A DNA stretch of 64,000 nt from Branchinecta lynchi (GCA_023053575.1 JAKZAP010000001.1:12726849-12790848), one strand, 5' to 3'. Positions 11,062 through 22,227 are shown, counted from the first letter of the stretch. Notes: a model not told the origin generated them from the letters alone. A program made the numbers and translations.

Positions 11062-11532
11062 TTACGCAGATTGTAACCTGCGCCTTTGCATTATATGTGT
11101 TGCAACATGCTTGTGCATGTGATCCTTACGGATGAAACCCTTTTGGCACACACGGCAAATATAAGGCTTATGCCCTGTATGTATACACATATGCCTGTTC
11201 AAGTCTGTCTTATGGTTGAACTGCTTTGGGCACTCGTTACACTTATACGGCTTTTCACCTTTGTGTTTTCCCTGGTGGTGGACATAGCTTTTTTCGTCAC
11301 TGAAACGCTTCCCACAAATTACGCATTTAAATGGGCGTTCACCAACGTGGTAGCTATTGCAGTGTTGAGTGAGGTAGCACGTCCGGTTGAAGGTTTTTTC
11401 GCAGTAGGAGCAGCGATACTTCCCACTGCCCTCGCCGGTGAGGGCGCTGACGTCTGCTTCGGTTAGGTTACTCAGAATGATGTTGGCGTTCGAACGTTCA
11501 GGACTGACTGGCTCGCTGTGGGTTGATAGAAC
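11062..11532 (-). CDS. C2H2 zinc-finger transcription factor, last coding exon (four fingers)
   Basis: Read on the minus strand, an acceptor (tttcataacag, AG at 11534-11533) opens a phase-0 exon of 156 codons ending in TAA at 11064-11062. After about 37 residues rich in Ser/Glu come four consecutive C2H2 fingers: YRCSYC..H4H, FKCVIC..H3H, YKCNEC..H3H and YICRVC..H3H. They are joined by GERP/GEKP/GHKP linkers typical of DNA-binding arrays, and a short basic tail QRRRLQSA follows. The preceding exon ends at 18141 in phase 0, so the join keeps frame. Four linked fingers would contact roughly 12 bp of DNA (family knowledge). The frame I translated by hand is free of stops, and the splice phases of all downstream joins agree. 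The orthologue name is not certain. Confidence 0.93.
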   Translation of the reverse strand, partial: VLSTHSEPVSPERSNANIILSNLTEADVSALTGEGSGKYRCSYCEKTFNRTCYLTQHCNSYHVGERPFKCVICGKRFSDEKSYVHHQGKHKGEKPYKCNECPKQFNHKTDLNRHMCIHTGHKPYICRVCQKGFIRKDHMHKHVATHIMQRRRLQSA

Positions 11533-11613
11533 CTGTTATGAAATGAACTCTTATAATGTGAAAATAACGTAAAAGCAGCAGCAAAAGAAACTTCCCGCAC
11601 ACGGAGTTATTCA

Positions 11614-11894
11614 GAGCGTGTTCCACCCTACTTGCCGTAGTTGCTACGCATGACGTCACGAACTTTGGCTTCTTGGCCTCAAGGTTGGAATGCATTTTTC
11701 CATTTTCAACGAAATATCATGCCACGGGCTAATCTGACTAATCACGTTACAGTGTTTCGTAATTACTACGCTCCCGAGCATGGTAAGAAAATAGTTATTA
11801 TTTTGAGAAGGTTGGAACGGTCAGCGTAATAAGTTCTTACGACGTTGAAAATAGTAACCAATAGTTACTATTGTTAGAAGGGTGGAACACGCTC
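11614..11894 (+). mobile_element. MITE with ends gagcgtgttccaccct, copy 1
   Basis: Ends gagcgtgttccaccct and agggtggaacacgctc are inverted copies. The interior holds tagttactattg-like subterminal repeats and the conserved words tgacgtcacgaa and cgctcccgagc. Other copies are at 38903-39185 (inverted) and 56238-56542. No coding capacity; the target duplication is unclear (possibly TCA). Confidence 0.75.
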
Positions 11895-11974
11895 TCAAGC
11901 TGACTGTGCGCGAAAGTGGGGCTTTTCGGGATCCCAGTTCCGAAAACATTAATGACGGGATAGCTCTGACTTCG

Positions 11975-12440
11975 TAAAGTTTGTCCGTCTTTAGCAAGAT
12001 CACTCTCGAAGGAGTTGAGATGTTTTAACTTAATCTGATGATTGTTTGGGTCAAAGTACAGGTCAAGCTCGTAGATGGGCTCCGTGGCCCTATATTCAGG
12101 GGTGGGGGAGAGATTTCAAATGAAAGGGCAAAATTTTTGTTTTTTAAATGCTAGTTAAATAGTCGATTTAGGGAAAGGAGACGTGCGAATTTTTTCTGAA
12201 CTTTCTTTTCTAGCCCGATAAGTAGTTCACCCACAATCCGGACAAAATTGTAAATTCTTTAAAAGTAAAACTTTTTTAGGCCGATTAAACATTCGACATC
12301 GTTATAAAAATACGTGTTGAATCTATATCCGAGATTTAATTTCTCAAAAGACGATTCGCCCGGAGTCTAAAACAAATCCCGGAAAAAACAGAAATTCTCA
12401 AGTCGATTAGAATCTGCTATCCTGTCTAAAGGTATCTGTT
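11975..12440 (+). repeat. Family 1 repeat, degenerate partial copy
   Basis: The head words gtccgtctttagcaagatc, gtagatgggctccgt and ggggtgggggag are present. About two decayed ~137-bp units follow (aagtagttcacccacaatcc, attcgcccggagt). The GGGATCCCA end is missing. Better copies lie at 39419-40496 and 60389-63463. Confidence 0.6.
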
Positions 12441-12682
12441 CTTCGTTTTCTCGGTGGATCTGTCGTTTGACCATCGTTGGGAAGAAGGGAGGCGGGATAT
12501 TATTTGTTCTTGCCTTGGACGGTCAGTTTGTCGGTAGCAATTTACGTTACGAATGAACCTAATTATCTGATATTGTTTCCGTCGAGAAGAATACTAATGG
12601 ATCTCGATGACGAATCCCGAAAAATGTGAGACATTTTGCTGGTAGTTGGTACATGACGGTGACAGTGCTTAAATTCGACCCT

Positions 12683-12990
12683 TTCCGAAAAAAGGACTGA
12701 TCATCCAGAAAAAAAAAACTTGAAACAGAACGGACTAGGTCTGAAGTACAGTTAAAAAACAAAACAAAAACGAAATCAAATGACGCGTTGCAATTATCAG
12801 GCCGGTCATTACATGATTACATCCTCTCTAATTGATCCGAAAAAAACGACTGATTATCCACAAAAAAATAACTTGAAACAGAACGGACAACTGTCTGAAG
12901 TACAGTTAAAAAACAAAACAAAAACGAAATCAAATGACGCGTTGCAATTATCAGGCCGGTCATTACATGATTACATCCTCTCTAATTGAT
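12683..12990 (+). repeat. Two-copy tandem duplication, period about 153 bp
   Basis: The segments from about 12685 and from about 12837 share gaaacagaacggac, gaagtacagttaaaaaac, caaatgacgcgttgcaatta and tacatcctctctaattgatc almost identically. The high identity suggests a recent duplication. A short frame crosses the junction but shows no protein features. Confidence 0.85.
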
Positions 12991-13257
12991 CACGAAGCCG
13001 ATTTTTTCCACCTCGCCCTGGAGGAAAATTCTTATCATCAAATTCTTTTAAGTTAAAATACCCTGCCTCTATATATCTATCCGGCAAGCTCGAAACATGC
13101 AGCTGAGAATACAATTCTTTAAGTCCCCCGAATCGCCGATGTCCAATCTGGATGTCAACTCAGTTTCTTGGTCACCTTGGACTAGCCTTTATGAAATTTT
13201 CCGGGCATACTGCCAGCCCACCACTTAGCTTTCCTGGGTGAGCGCCCAGTTCAGCTC

Positions 13258-13335
13258 AATTTTTGTGGTCGGGCGCTCTGCGAGCGCCAAGCTTAGTTGA
13301 TTAATTTTGACTGAGCGCTCTGCGAGCGCCCTGTT
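13258..13335. repeat. Two GGGCGCTCTGCGAGCGCC hairpins
   Basis: gggcgctctgcgagcgcc (about 13268-13285) and gagcgctctgcgagcgccc (about 13313-13331) are each self-complementary with a TGC loop. They sit about 44 bp apart in the same orientation, and gagcgcccag precedes them near 13240. Function unknown; they may be internal parts of a MITE. Confidence 0.6.
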
Positions 13336-13348
13336 TAGTATGTTTATT

Positions 13349-14856
13349 ATGAAACTTGGCAACGTATCAGAGACCCAACCAAACTACATTGGACATAATC
13401 AGTTTCCTGATCCGACCATCTAGGGTGGTTGATTGGGGGGGGGGGTGGAGGGCGAGGGAATCCGGGAAATTTAGTAGTATAGAACTATCGAACGGGTGAT
13501 CGGATTCGAATGAAACTTAATAACTGAACAAGTGACATACCTATGATGTCCCTTTTGAAGTCTGGACCGGATTCGACAGTTATGGGGGAGTTGGGGGGGG
13601 GGGTAAGACCGGAAATCTCGAGAAACGGTTATAAGGGAGGGATCGGAGTGAAACTTGCTAGCAAGAACACACATCTGCTCTAGATAATCGTTTAGGCAGT
13701 TGGACTGGATCAGGACACTTGGGGAGGGGGGCGGGTAGGGTGGTTTCCCAGAATTCCAGTGATGGCGGTTCTGGGGATCTTTACGACGAAACTTGGTAGG
13801 CATATCACGGAACTGATCATAAGACTTGTAAATAATTTCTTCGATTCGATCATCGTGAGGGGGGAGGGGAGCGGAGGGAGGAGGGATCTGGAATATTTAG
13901 TCATGCGTAACATTGGAACGGGTGACCGGATTCCAGTGAAATGTAATAACTGAACATCACATGTCAGGTGATCTTTTCCATGTCCGGACCGGATCCGACA
14001 ACTACTGTTGGGAGGGGGGGGGGGGGAATACGTTACCCGCTTAGACTGGAGAGATCGGGATGGAACTTTTCGGGAATAACAAACATATACTCTAGATACA
14101 TCATTTAAAGAACCGGAATTGCTCCGGGCACTGTGGGGGAGTTGGAGAGGGGAGGGTCCGGAATTACAGTGATCGCGAGTTAAGGTACTTCCAGATGTGC
14201 TTGGAAGATGAAACTTGGCTGGATATTGGAGATTTGACAAGATTGGCTTAGAAATCGTCACTCCGCAAATCCGACTATTCCTTAAAGTACCAATCTTGAA
14301 CGCAAAGAAAGAAAAATAATTCAAAGCAAAATATACGTTTTCATGATCCCCATGAGCCCATTATCATTTTTGCCTCAAGGGTTTTGTTTAAAAATGAAGT
14401 TCTAGCTCCCTTAAAGTGTGCATTTTAAACGCAAAGTCGAGGAGTACTTTTGATCAAACGGTACATCTCAGCCCACGATCCTTTGTGCCAAAAGGGTTTT
14501 GCTTAAAAAAATTTCTAAAGCTCCCATTTAGTGCGCATATTAACCGAAAAGTAAAAAAATAAAATTTTGACCAAACAATACACATTAATGATCCCCAAGG
14601 GTCTATTATTGTTTTTGCTTCAATGGTTTTGCTTACAGATGAATTTCTAGCGACTTTAAAGTGCATTACAGCCAAGTTCAAAAATAAAATACTTTTTACC
14701 AAACGATACATTCTCATAATTTCCAAGTCCATGATCATTCTTATCTCGACAGTTCTGCTTACAGATGATCAGAACAAAACCACGAAAAGGCAAACTTCCA
14801 TATTTCAAACACTGAACCAGCCTTGCAAGTGCCTTGTGAGCTTCCAGCTCTTGTTC
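13349..14856 (+). repeat. Family 2 repeat (head missing)
   Basis: Degenerate units of about 140 bp carry a 'gatgaaacttgg'-type word and G-rich runs (13349-14230). A second array of about 125-bp units follows (gatccccatgagcccattat, ttttgcttacagatgaa; 14340-14790). The terminal block cttgcaagtgccttgtgagc...agctcttgttc ends at 14856. The order matches the copy at 19341-20600. Long minus-strand frames across it (13471-14324) are translations of the repeat. Confidence 0.75.
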
Positions 14857-15544
14857 TGAAAACCTGTCGATTTTTCATCAAAATGGTAGGTTGTTTCTTA
14901 AAAACTTTCTTTTTTTTCTGAAAATCAGTAGATTCAAAACTGCCGTTTCTTTCTTGAAAAGAAGCTCGTTCACCCTATTTTTTCTGTACATTTCCAAATT
15001 GGGTGATCTAACGTGTTTACGGGTTCCCATTCTTTCTTTTCTTTCCCTAATTCTTTTCCTAGTACTCCGACTCCAACTTATTACTAGAAAGTGGTATGGG
15101 GCTAAACTCTGCGGTTTTTGCGGTAAGTGTCGACCTTAGGGGCGCGACGGATTGATGAATATGACATTACATTTTCGAAAGTTTCAGAACTCTTGCCTGT
15201 GGCCGAAAATATTTAGGAGTGGGGGAGAATTCAGGGGGAACAAAATATTTCTTAAGAGCTCATTAAAGAGGTAAAGAGACATGCTAAAACCATAATATAA
15301 GAAACTACCGGCAAGCAGTTCGCCTGGAATTCGGCCAAGGCCGCAAAACTAGTAAAAGTAGAAGTTTAATCTGATGTTTATTAGAGTTTGGATCTAGGGT
15401 AAGGAGACATACTGGATCCGTTTTTTTTTTTTTTTTTTTTTCATGCCAGAAAAGTAGTTCACTCGGAACCAGAAATTGGGTCAGAAATCTAAAGCGCGGC
15501 ACAGGTACATGCTGAATTCATATCTGAAATTTATTGTCGGTTAG
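14857..15544. other. No gene; AT-rich with a 22-bp T run
   Basis: ctgtcgatttttcatcaaaa near 14865 resembles the interior of the hAT-like MITE at 8443-8748. The T run at 15420-15441 lies at the edge of a family 1 copy. Confidence 0.45.
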
Positions 15545-15560
15545 TGGTGTATTACGGTAA

Positions 15561-16770
15561 GAACAAGACCAAAGGTGTCAATGGGATCCCAAAAATCCAA
15601 GATTTGATCCAGACAATTCGGTCTTGTCTTCGCCAGGCTAATCATCAGAGAAAACCGAGTTCAGATATTCTATCTACCTATCTATACCTCTATAAGCCTA
15701 TTTTGACGATATTGACCGAAACTTCCTGGTTTACTACTGCCAAATTTGCGGTTTCGCCCGATTCCGAGCGAACTACTAGTCCAGCAAAAAAAGAAAAATT
15801 CAGAAACGAAGCCGGCGTATCTCCTTATCCCTATAAAGAAATCTAATCACCTTTTAATAAAATTTATACATAAAAAAATGCGGGTACAACCGGATTCCGG
15901 ACTAATTATATGTCCGGGTAAAAAATGATCATTATATACAGACTCAGCGTCTCTTCTTACCCCTAACTATATCATCTAATCAACTTCAGATAAAGCTTTT
16001 ACTTTTAACATATTTTCCGGTTTTGGCCGGATTACAGGCGAACTAGTTGTCCGGCGAGAAAATGGTTTTCACCATCGGGTTCAGCATGTCTTCTAACCCA
16101 TAAATCAAACATTTAATCAACTTCAAATGGAACTGTTACTTTTAACCAACTTTCCGGTTTTGGCCGGATTCCGGACGAACTGCTTGTCCGGCGACAAAAT
16201 GATTTTCACCATCGTGCTCAGCATGTTTTCTTACCTCTAAATCAAACATTTAATCAACTTCAAATGAAACTTTTACTTTTAACAAACTTTCCGGTTTTGG
16301 CCGGATTCCGGACGAACTGCTTGTCCGGCGACAAAATGATTTTCACCATCGTGCTCAGCATGTTTTCTTACCTCTAAATCAAACATTTAATCAACTTCAA
16401 ATGAAACTTTTACTTTTAACAAACTTTCCGGTTTTTGCCGGATTCCGGACGAACTACTTGTTCGGCGAGAAAATGATTGTCACCATCGTGCTCAGCATGT
16501 CTTTTTACCTCATAATCGACTATCACATTAGCTGTTTAAAAATATTTTGTTTCTCCCTTAAACTGAACCCCCTCTCCTACCCCCAAATATAGGGCTACAG
16601 AACCCATCTACGAACTCGACCTTACCCTTGACCCAAACAATCCTCATACCAAGTTTCATCAAAATATCTCATTTCCTCCGAGAGTTATCGCGCTTACAGA
16701 CGGACGGACAGACAGACGGACAACTTTTGCGATGTCATAGGTATCCCTCCACTTACGTTTTGGGATCCCA
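15561..16770 (-). repeat. Family 1 repeat with about five 137-bp tandem units
   Basis: Read on the minus strand, the head is tgggatcccaaaacgtaagt (16770 downward), then gtccgtctgtctgtccgtcc. The array follows: corresponding words are spaced exactly 137 bp (for example tttccgg at 16014, 16151, 16288 and 16425 on the plus strand). The tail ends in GGGATCCCA-type sequence plus ttggtcttg near 15561. Units 16140-16400 are nearly identical to one another. No protein is supported. Confidence 0.85.
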
Positions 16771-17930
16771 AAAACTGCCGGATGAAGTGATTTGCAGTGT
16801 TGATAGCCTAGTGTGATGATTTTCCTGATTGGTTGATAGACTACTACCGAGAGAATCCGGAGAAAGTCAGAAATACGACAGCCATCGTGTCACGTCTTTA
16901 TCATGGGTTTGTTTCGATCTAGTAATAAGAAGCCATTGAAAATCAGTCCCCCTAGAATCCGGCGAAAATGGAAAATTCTTCAGTTCTAATAAATGTTTTC
17001 GTCCAGCTGTTCGCGTCGGTGTAGGGATAGGAAAACTGAATCCATCTGTCTGCTTTGTATTATTACCGGGTAAATGATACGATCAAATTCAGGCATGCAC
17101 TCGAAACGTCGGAAGAAAACCACCATCCCTCGATTCATCTTAAAATAGGTGCATATGTAAGTAAAGAACATGCCGGATAAGAATATTCTACAATTTTCTA
17201 CTAGCACTGACATTTCCTTCGTGATCTGGGCTTTACGCAGTCAAATATGATTCGCAGTCAGCTTGGGCTAAAGGAAAACTCGCCACGCCGAAAATTAAAG
17301 ACAGAAAGAAATTCCATAATTGATGCGTGTTATGGGGTATGCATACGGGACCTAGTGAAGGCTGGAAATCTGCAAGAACCGATACTCTGAGTCTCTTTTT
17401 TTGTTGCAATAGTGCTGCCGCATGGCTGCTGCAGCACTTCTTTGCTTTTGCACAAGATGCGTTTTGGGATCCACTGCCTGCAAGATTTCTTCTCGGTTGA
17501 AGCGGCCGTAGCAGCACCTTGCAGGGAAGCACAGACTTGGTCGGTGAGCAAGTTTGCGATTCTCGAGAAGCGCTGCCGTCTTCCTCAGAAGCACTGCAGT
17601 GCAAAAACGCCATTTAGCAGAAGCGGCCGAGAAGCCGACTTGCAGGGTGCAACAAAAACGAGGCTCTGGTGGAAGAAGTCCAACAAATATTCATTATGGG
17701 ATTCCATCGAAACTTTTGGTTTCGTCCTGGAGGAGATAACTGACCGAGCTGCCCGACAGAGTAAAACGGGAGGTCGACAAATAGAACCAGCGAATTAAGC
17801 GTTACCATCCAGCGACGATACTAGACGACCTAGCTCCACGAAGCAAACCCAGCCGGCACTGCAGGTATTTGCTAACTGAAAGCTCTATTTCAGGCTGCCA
17901 ACTAATTACCAAAGTAGCAGCGAAAGAAAG
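16771..17930. other. No supported gene; GC-richer island at 17400-17640
   Basis: 17400-17640 is richer in G/C with repeated gcagcac, agcggccg and gaagc words. It is open in several frames on both strands (17412-17798 + and 17233-17613 -). None shows a domain or good splice context, so I do not call a gene. Confidence 0.4.
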
Positions 17931-17934
17931 AGCT

Positions 17935-18015
17935 AAACTGTTCAACTAACTATTTATTCAAACAATGTTTACAACGGATACGTCAGCTATGATTCTTCAT
18001 CAGCGATATTTCAAC
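17935..18015. repeat. Short dispersed repeat (agcgatattt word)
   Basis: acggatacgtcagctatgat and cagcgatattt match the stretch near 47815-47870, where acggatgtgtcagctacgat and cagcgatatttcggccctt occur. Related 'caagggtcctcctcgggct' text is at 56930-56950. Confidence 0.5.
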
Positions 18016-18140
18016 TAACTAATAAGCATCCTGCATCTTTGAAGTTACAATAATGCGCCGCATTCTAGGAGCTGCGATGTCTTCATCAACCAAAGCTAAG
18101 CCTTGCCGAACTGAAAATGAGCTTACCTACGTGAACTTAC

Positions 18141-18838
18141 TGAGTTCGACGACTCTCCATCGCTATGGACGCTAGCTCGGTTGTAGAGTGCGTTCTTATC
18201 GTCGAGATCGACAGTGTTGTTATTGTTGAACCCAACCGGAAGTCGAGTTTCTTCATAGGGCCCCACTCCCCTCACACTAGTGCCGTTGGAGAGTGGGGCC
18301 TGAAAGTTTGGGGGTAGAGCTGAATATGGAGAAAAGCTAGGAACTTCTTGGTTGTAGGTACTCGTGTAAGGCGGATAGAGGGGACCTGCAGCGAAAGAGG
18401 CGAGGCTGCGCAGTGGAGTAGACGAAGAGCCGTTCATACCGACGGAGAAGTGACTAGCTTGCATGTGAGACTGATACTGAGGTAGTTCAGAATACGGAGG
18501 AGGTCCGTTCGTGGTCTGCGCTGGCGAAGGGTTGGGAGCTGGAACCGTCTGAGACGCTGACGTCGTTGCTGGGTTTCCATTTTGCTGATTGCCATTACTG
18601 TTTTGCAAGAACTGACTCGATTGCGTAACCGATTGGAAGTCTTGTCGGTAATGTCCAGGAGACATGATACCTTGAGACGCAGTAGGTGTCGGTGGCGTAC
18701 TATGTGAGTCATCATAGAACTGCTGACTAACGTCTCCAGAACTGTCGGATGAATCATTCCCCGGACTTGATGGTCCTGGGCTGACCGACAACGCCTGTGT
18801 TGACGGGGTTGAATCGGCCGTCTTCAATTTGCTCTTCT
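18141..18838 (-). CDS. C2H2 zinc-finger transcription factor, exon 4 (Ser/Pro/Gln-rich linker)
   Basis: Acceptor gtttccgtttcag ends at 18839. The exon starts with two bases (AG) that complete the codon left open by the exon ending at 19049. It encodes about 232 residues of low complexity rich in Ser, Pro, Asn, Gln and Thr (SVSPGPSSPGNDSSDSSGD, SQFLQNSNGNQQNGN). It includes a PPPY motif (NGPPPYSELP) of the kind bound by WW domains. No fingers are present. The donor is tca|gtaagt at 18141 (phase 0), which fits the last exon; a second donor 11 bp downstream (tag|gtaagc) would break the frame. This looks like a disordered activation or interaction region between finger 3 and fingers 4-7. Confidence 0.88.
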
Positions 18839-19048
18839 CTGAAACGGAAACAACCACGCTTAATTTAACAGATATGCACATTCCATTGGCATAGCAAAGG
18901 GTAATCACTAATACAGTCCCACGCATGAGCTCCGAACGATGAAAAAGGCGGGAAATCGAAATTGTTTGCAATCCTTGATGACCAACGTGTGATGATTACT
19001 AGTACGAGGAATCCGGAAGTGAAACAGGGAAAACCGAGGCGTACTTAC
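18839..19048 (-). other. Short intron (210 bp) of the zinc-finger gene
   Basis: Bounded by a|gtaagtac at 19048 and a tttccgtttcag acceptor ending at 18839. It is the only short intron in this gene. Confidence 0.85.
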
Positions 19049-19255
19049 TTCGTGTGGGGTACTGTAGGGCTGGGTCAGGAAGGCCGCTAGCCTTCACGGC
19101 GTTTTGATGGATATTAGTCGAGTAATGTCTCTTCAGATGACCACTAGATGTGAAGCCCTTATTGCACGCTGCGCAGTAGAAAGCCTTTGGGCGAACATCC
19201 CTTCCAGAGGTGCTGGAGGGGAGCTGGCTCTGCATCATTATTGCACTTGGAAAAC
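19049..19255 (-). CDS. C2H2 zinc-finger transcription factor, exon 3 (finger 3)
   Basis: The exon begins after gtgcttttccag and starts with GT, completing a Gly codon with the phase-1 exon ending at 26426. It encodes FPSAIMMQSQLPSS followed by one finger, FYCAACNKGFTSSGHLKRHY with the second His five residues on (about residues 316-337 of the assembled 746). NAVKASGLPDPALQYPTR follows. The donor is cgaa|gtaagt (last exon base 19049), phase 1. A second acceptor 12 bp upstream (ataacag, exon start 19267) keeps the frame and would add four residues (GAFP). The finger with its long downstream conserved-looking tail suggests a fixed regulatory protein, not a KRAB-type array; I do not name the orthologue. 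Confidence 0.9.
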
Positions 19256-19340
19256 CTGGAAAAGCACCTGTTATATGTGGGTCGACAGATTCCCGACATT
19301 TTTTGTAACTATTTTGTTTCTCATTTGCATACAAGTTTGT

Positions 19341-20600
19341 ATGGCCAAGTGCCATATACCGATTACTTTTCCGTCGGTCGGTCAGTCCGGTGTTTGCCAG
19401 TTAGGGTATTTCCAGATGGGCTAGGTTGATGAAACTTGGCAGGCACATTAAGGACCCAACCAAACAATCTTGGAAATAGTCACTTGCCCGATCCGACTAT
19501 CGTGGGGGGAGGGAGGGGAGCCGGAATCCGGAATTTAGTGGCATGCATAGCTTTCGAAATGGTGATCGGATATTAATGAAACTTGGTTTGGAAAGACACC
19601 GTGCCTCTGATGAGCCATGTCAAGTCCGGACCGGATCCGGTGAATGTGGGGGAGCCGAAGGGGGAAAACAGAAATCATGTGACACGCTTAGAGTGGAGCG
19701 ATCGGGATGAAACTTGGTGGGAGGAAGAAGCACAAGACCTAGGTACACCACTAACAGAACTGCACGGGATTTGGGCACTGTGGGGGAGTTGGAGGGGGTT
19801 CCAGAATCCCAGATACGGAGTTAAGGTACTTCCAGGTGGGCTGGGACGATGAAACTTGCCAGGCATATAAGGGACCCAACCAGATTGACTTGAAAATAGT
19901 TAGTTCCGTGATCCGACCATCGTGGGAGGAGCGAAGGGAGGGGGATCCTGAATCCTGAAGTATCTACCGGTTCGAAGTATAACTTTCGAACCGGTGAGCG
20001 GATCTTACACTTCCCAGACCCGACCATCAATTAAAGTACTGATCTTAACCGGAAGTACACAAAATACTTTTAAGCACAATTCACATCTGCGTGATCGCCA
20101 TGAGCCCCTTATCATTTTTAACTAAAGGATTTTTGCCTAGAAATGAACTTCTAGCTCCCTTAAAGGACGCATCTTAACCGCAGAGTAACAAAAAATACTT
20201 TTGACCAAACGATGTATAGCCTATTCGTGATCCCCAAGGGCCCGTGATCATTTGTGCCTCAATGGTTTTGCTTACAAGTGAATTCCTTAATGTACAAAAA
20301 TACTATTCAGCAAAATATACATTTTCATGATCCCGATGAGCCTATCATCATTTTTGTTTTAAGGGTTTTGCTTACAGATGAACTTCTAGCGCCCTTAAAG
20401 TGCGTATCATCACAGCCAAGTGCGCAAATAAAATACTGTTTACCAAGCGATACAGTCTCGCGATCTCCATGGGTCCATGATCATGATTATCTTATCGGGA
20501 TTTGCTTACAAATAATCGCGACAAACCCACAAATTGGCAAATTCCTACTTTCATCCTCTGACCCAGCCTTGCAAGGACATGTGAGCTTCTAGCTCTTGTT
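19341..20600 (+). repeat. Family 2 repeat, full layout
   Basis: It starts atggccaagtgccatatacc (the hairpin half only), then gtcggtcggtcagtccgg. Units with gatgaaacttgg-type words follow at about 19428, 19573, 19707 and 19849 (spacing 134-145 bp). The second array with gatccccaagggccc / ttttgcttacagatgaa-type units runs 20088-20540, then the terminal block ctagctcttgttc. It begins only about 85 bp upstream of the zinc-finger exon, inside its intron. Confidence 0.8.
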
Positions 20601-21053
20601 CGTTTCTCCAAATGTGATTAAAAGATTTGGTCTGATAGACCCGGCTGTTGCTGTTCCTATGACAGTTGTTAATTTTCAAAATAAGTTCCAGACTCAAGAT
20701 CACCCTTGGGCGACTCTTTAGAGAACGTCTTAAATTGGAAATTATATTTAATAGAGGACTGTTGTGTATTGAATCTGTTGTATATATTCGTGTTAAACTT
20801 TATTTTGTTGCATTTTTTTTCTTTTTCTCTGCTGTACTACTTTGTACAGTTTTGGCAGGTACTAAATCTATATCATATCAATATCATAACGTTATAGTAC
20901 TTATAGTCATCTGCGAAGCTCCCTAAGCCAGAAAATTGTCAACACAATATAACGAATCCAACACCATAATTAGCGTAATGATAATGAAGGCATGATCATG
21001 AAAACATAGTAGCTTACATTGTAAAAAGTTCCTTCGAGTAAGGATTAAAGTAA
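20601..21053. other. No recognisable gene
   Basis: AT-rich intronic sequence of the minus-strand zinc-finger gene. An 86-codon plus frame shows only a hydrophobic low-complexity stretch. Confidence 0.5.
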
Positions 21054-21054
21054 A

Positions 21055-21168
21055 CTGTAGTGTTTGCTACTGGGATTAATCTTATCTCTACTCGGGTAAG
21101 ATTAATCCGAATTAGAGATAATCTTATCTCAGTAGAGACAAGATTAATCCCAGTAGCAAATACTGCAA
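21055..21168. mobile_element. Foldback element, about 114 bp
   Basis: gtagtgtttgctactgggat-taatctta on the left pairs with the inverted copy ending atcccagtagcaaatactgc on the right. Internal agataagattaat words add further pairing. The element is almost entirely hairpin with a short loop near 21105. Confidence 0.8.
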
Positions 21169-22225
21169 GATTTTTTTTCAAGATCACCGCATGACAACGC
21201 CAGCACGAAGCGAAATCATTCCAAACAAAAACAACAACAAAAATGAAGGAAGGAATGGAGGGTGACTGAAAACCAGTATCACTAGAGGAAAACACATAAA
21301 TAAACATGAAAAACAACCAATCTCTAACTGTTAATTATTAACAGTTATATAACAGTTATATAGAATCAATTTTAGGAAATAAAATTTGCCATGAATTCAA
21401 AACTGAATAAGATGGAGAAAAACGAGACCTCTCTGAAGCTACTCTTTGATTTCTGATCTTCCATTTATGACGGTTATCGTACTGGTGCTTGAGAGGGCTA
21501 ACTCAAATCATTGTGAGTTGTGACATATTCCAAATGGGATTCCCATCTTTGGACCTTGAATTATTGAAACCTACAAACGACTGGTCCCGGAACCTTGGCA
21601 ATTCGAATGGATGATCGAGGTATGGCTTTACCTTAGATCACGCGTAATCTACGCTACTATGGCTGATTCTTAATGCTGGTCATCAGTAAACTGGTTTCAT
21701 GTCGTGTTATTGTACAATTTTCGCGTGGCAACTAATGAATTTTCTTCGCATGATGTTATCTCGGTTATTATATGCCTGTCAGTTTTCATCTTTGTGTGTC
21801 AGAAAATCCGTTAGCTCGTCAACAAACAGAACATGCACTGTCGATGGTGTTTGCGAACAGCGAATCATGATTTGCAATGTCTAACACATCACCCTCTGGC
21901 TATATTGCTCAACAAATCAGATACTGATGTACGCCGAATCAAATTCGACATGTTAACCCTTGGTTGATTCAGCTTGGCTGAGAGTGTTACTTGCCGAGTC
22001 AAAACACTACTAGTCTGGGGCCCAAGTATCAATATGTGAAAAGTAGCTTTCCCGTCGGGGGCAGCTGATCCGACGATGGATTCTAGGTAAATCGACCACG
22101 CTGATTTCGAATCTGGGCGGGATACTGCGATCAGACATGTGCTAAAGATGTTACGCACCAACACTCAAACTCGGATGACTCGGACCTTCATGAGTTGTTA
22201 TTATTTCGTTTATTTTACGTCACCC
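21169..22225. other. No recognisable gene
   Basis: Intronic, mixed composition; no supported repeat or coding frame. Confidence 0.45.
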
Positions 22226-22227
22226 GA

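Noticed and set aside
11086..11466. 126-codon plus-strand frame
   Set aside because: It is the antisense shadow of the four-finger exon, whose C2H2 pattern is on the minus strand.
13471..14324. Long minus-strand frames of 110 and 204 codons
   Set aside because: They are translations of the G-rich family 2 repeat units; similar frames appear over the other copies.
15870..16500. Regular 137-bp repeats as a possible CRISPR array
   Set aside because: The whole unit repeats without distinct spacers, no cas genes are present, and the context is eukaryotic.
17233..17798. GC-richer block with open frames on both strands
   Set aside because: Openness in several frames reflects composition; no domain, no consistent splice sites, and no similarity recognised.
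18130..18134. Second donor (tag|gtaagc) after zinc-finger exon 4
   Set aside because: It would leave phase 2 and break the frame into the last exon; the donor at 18141 fits.
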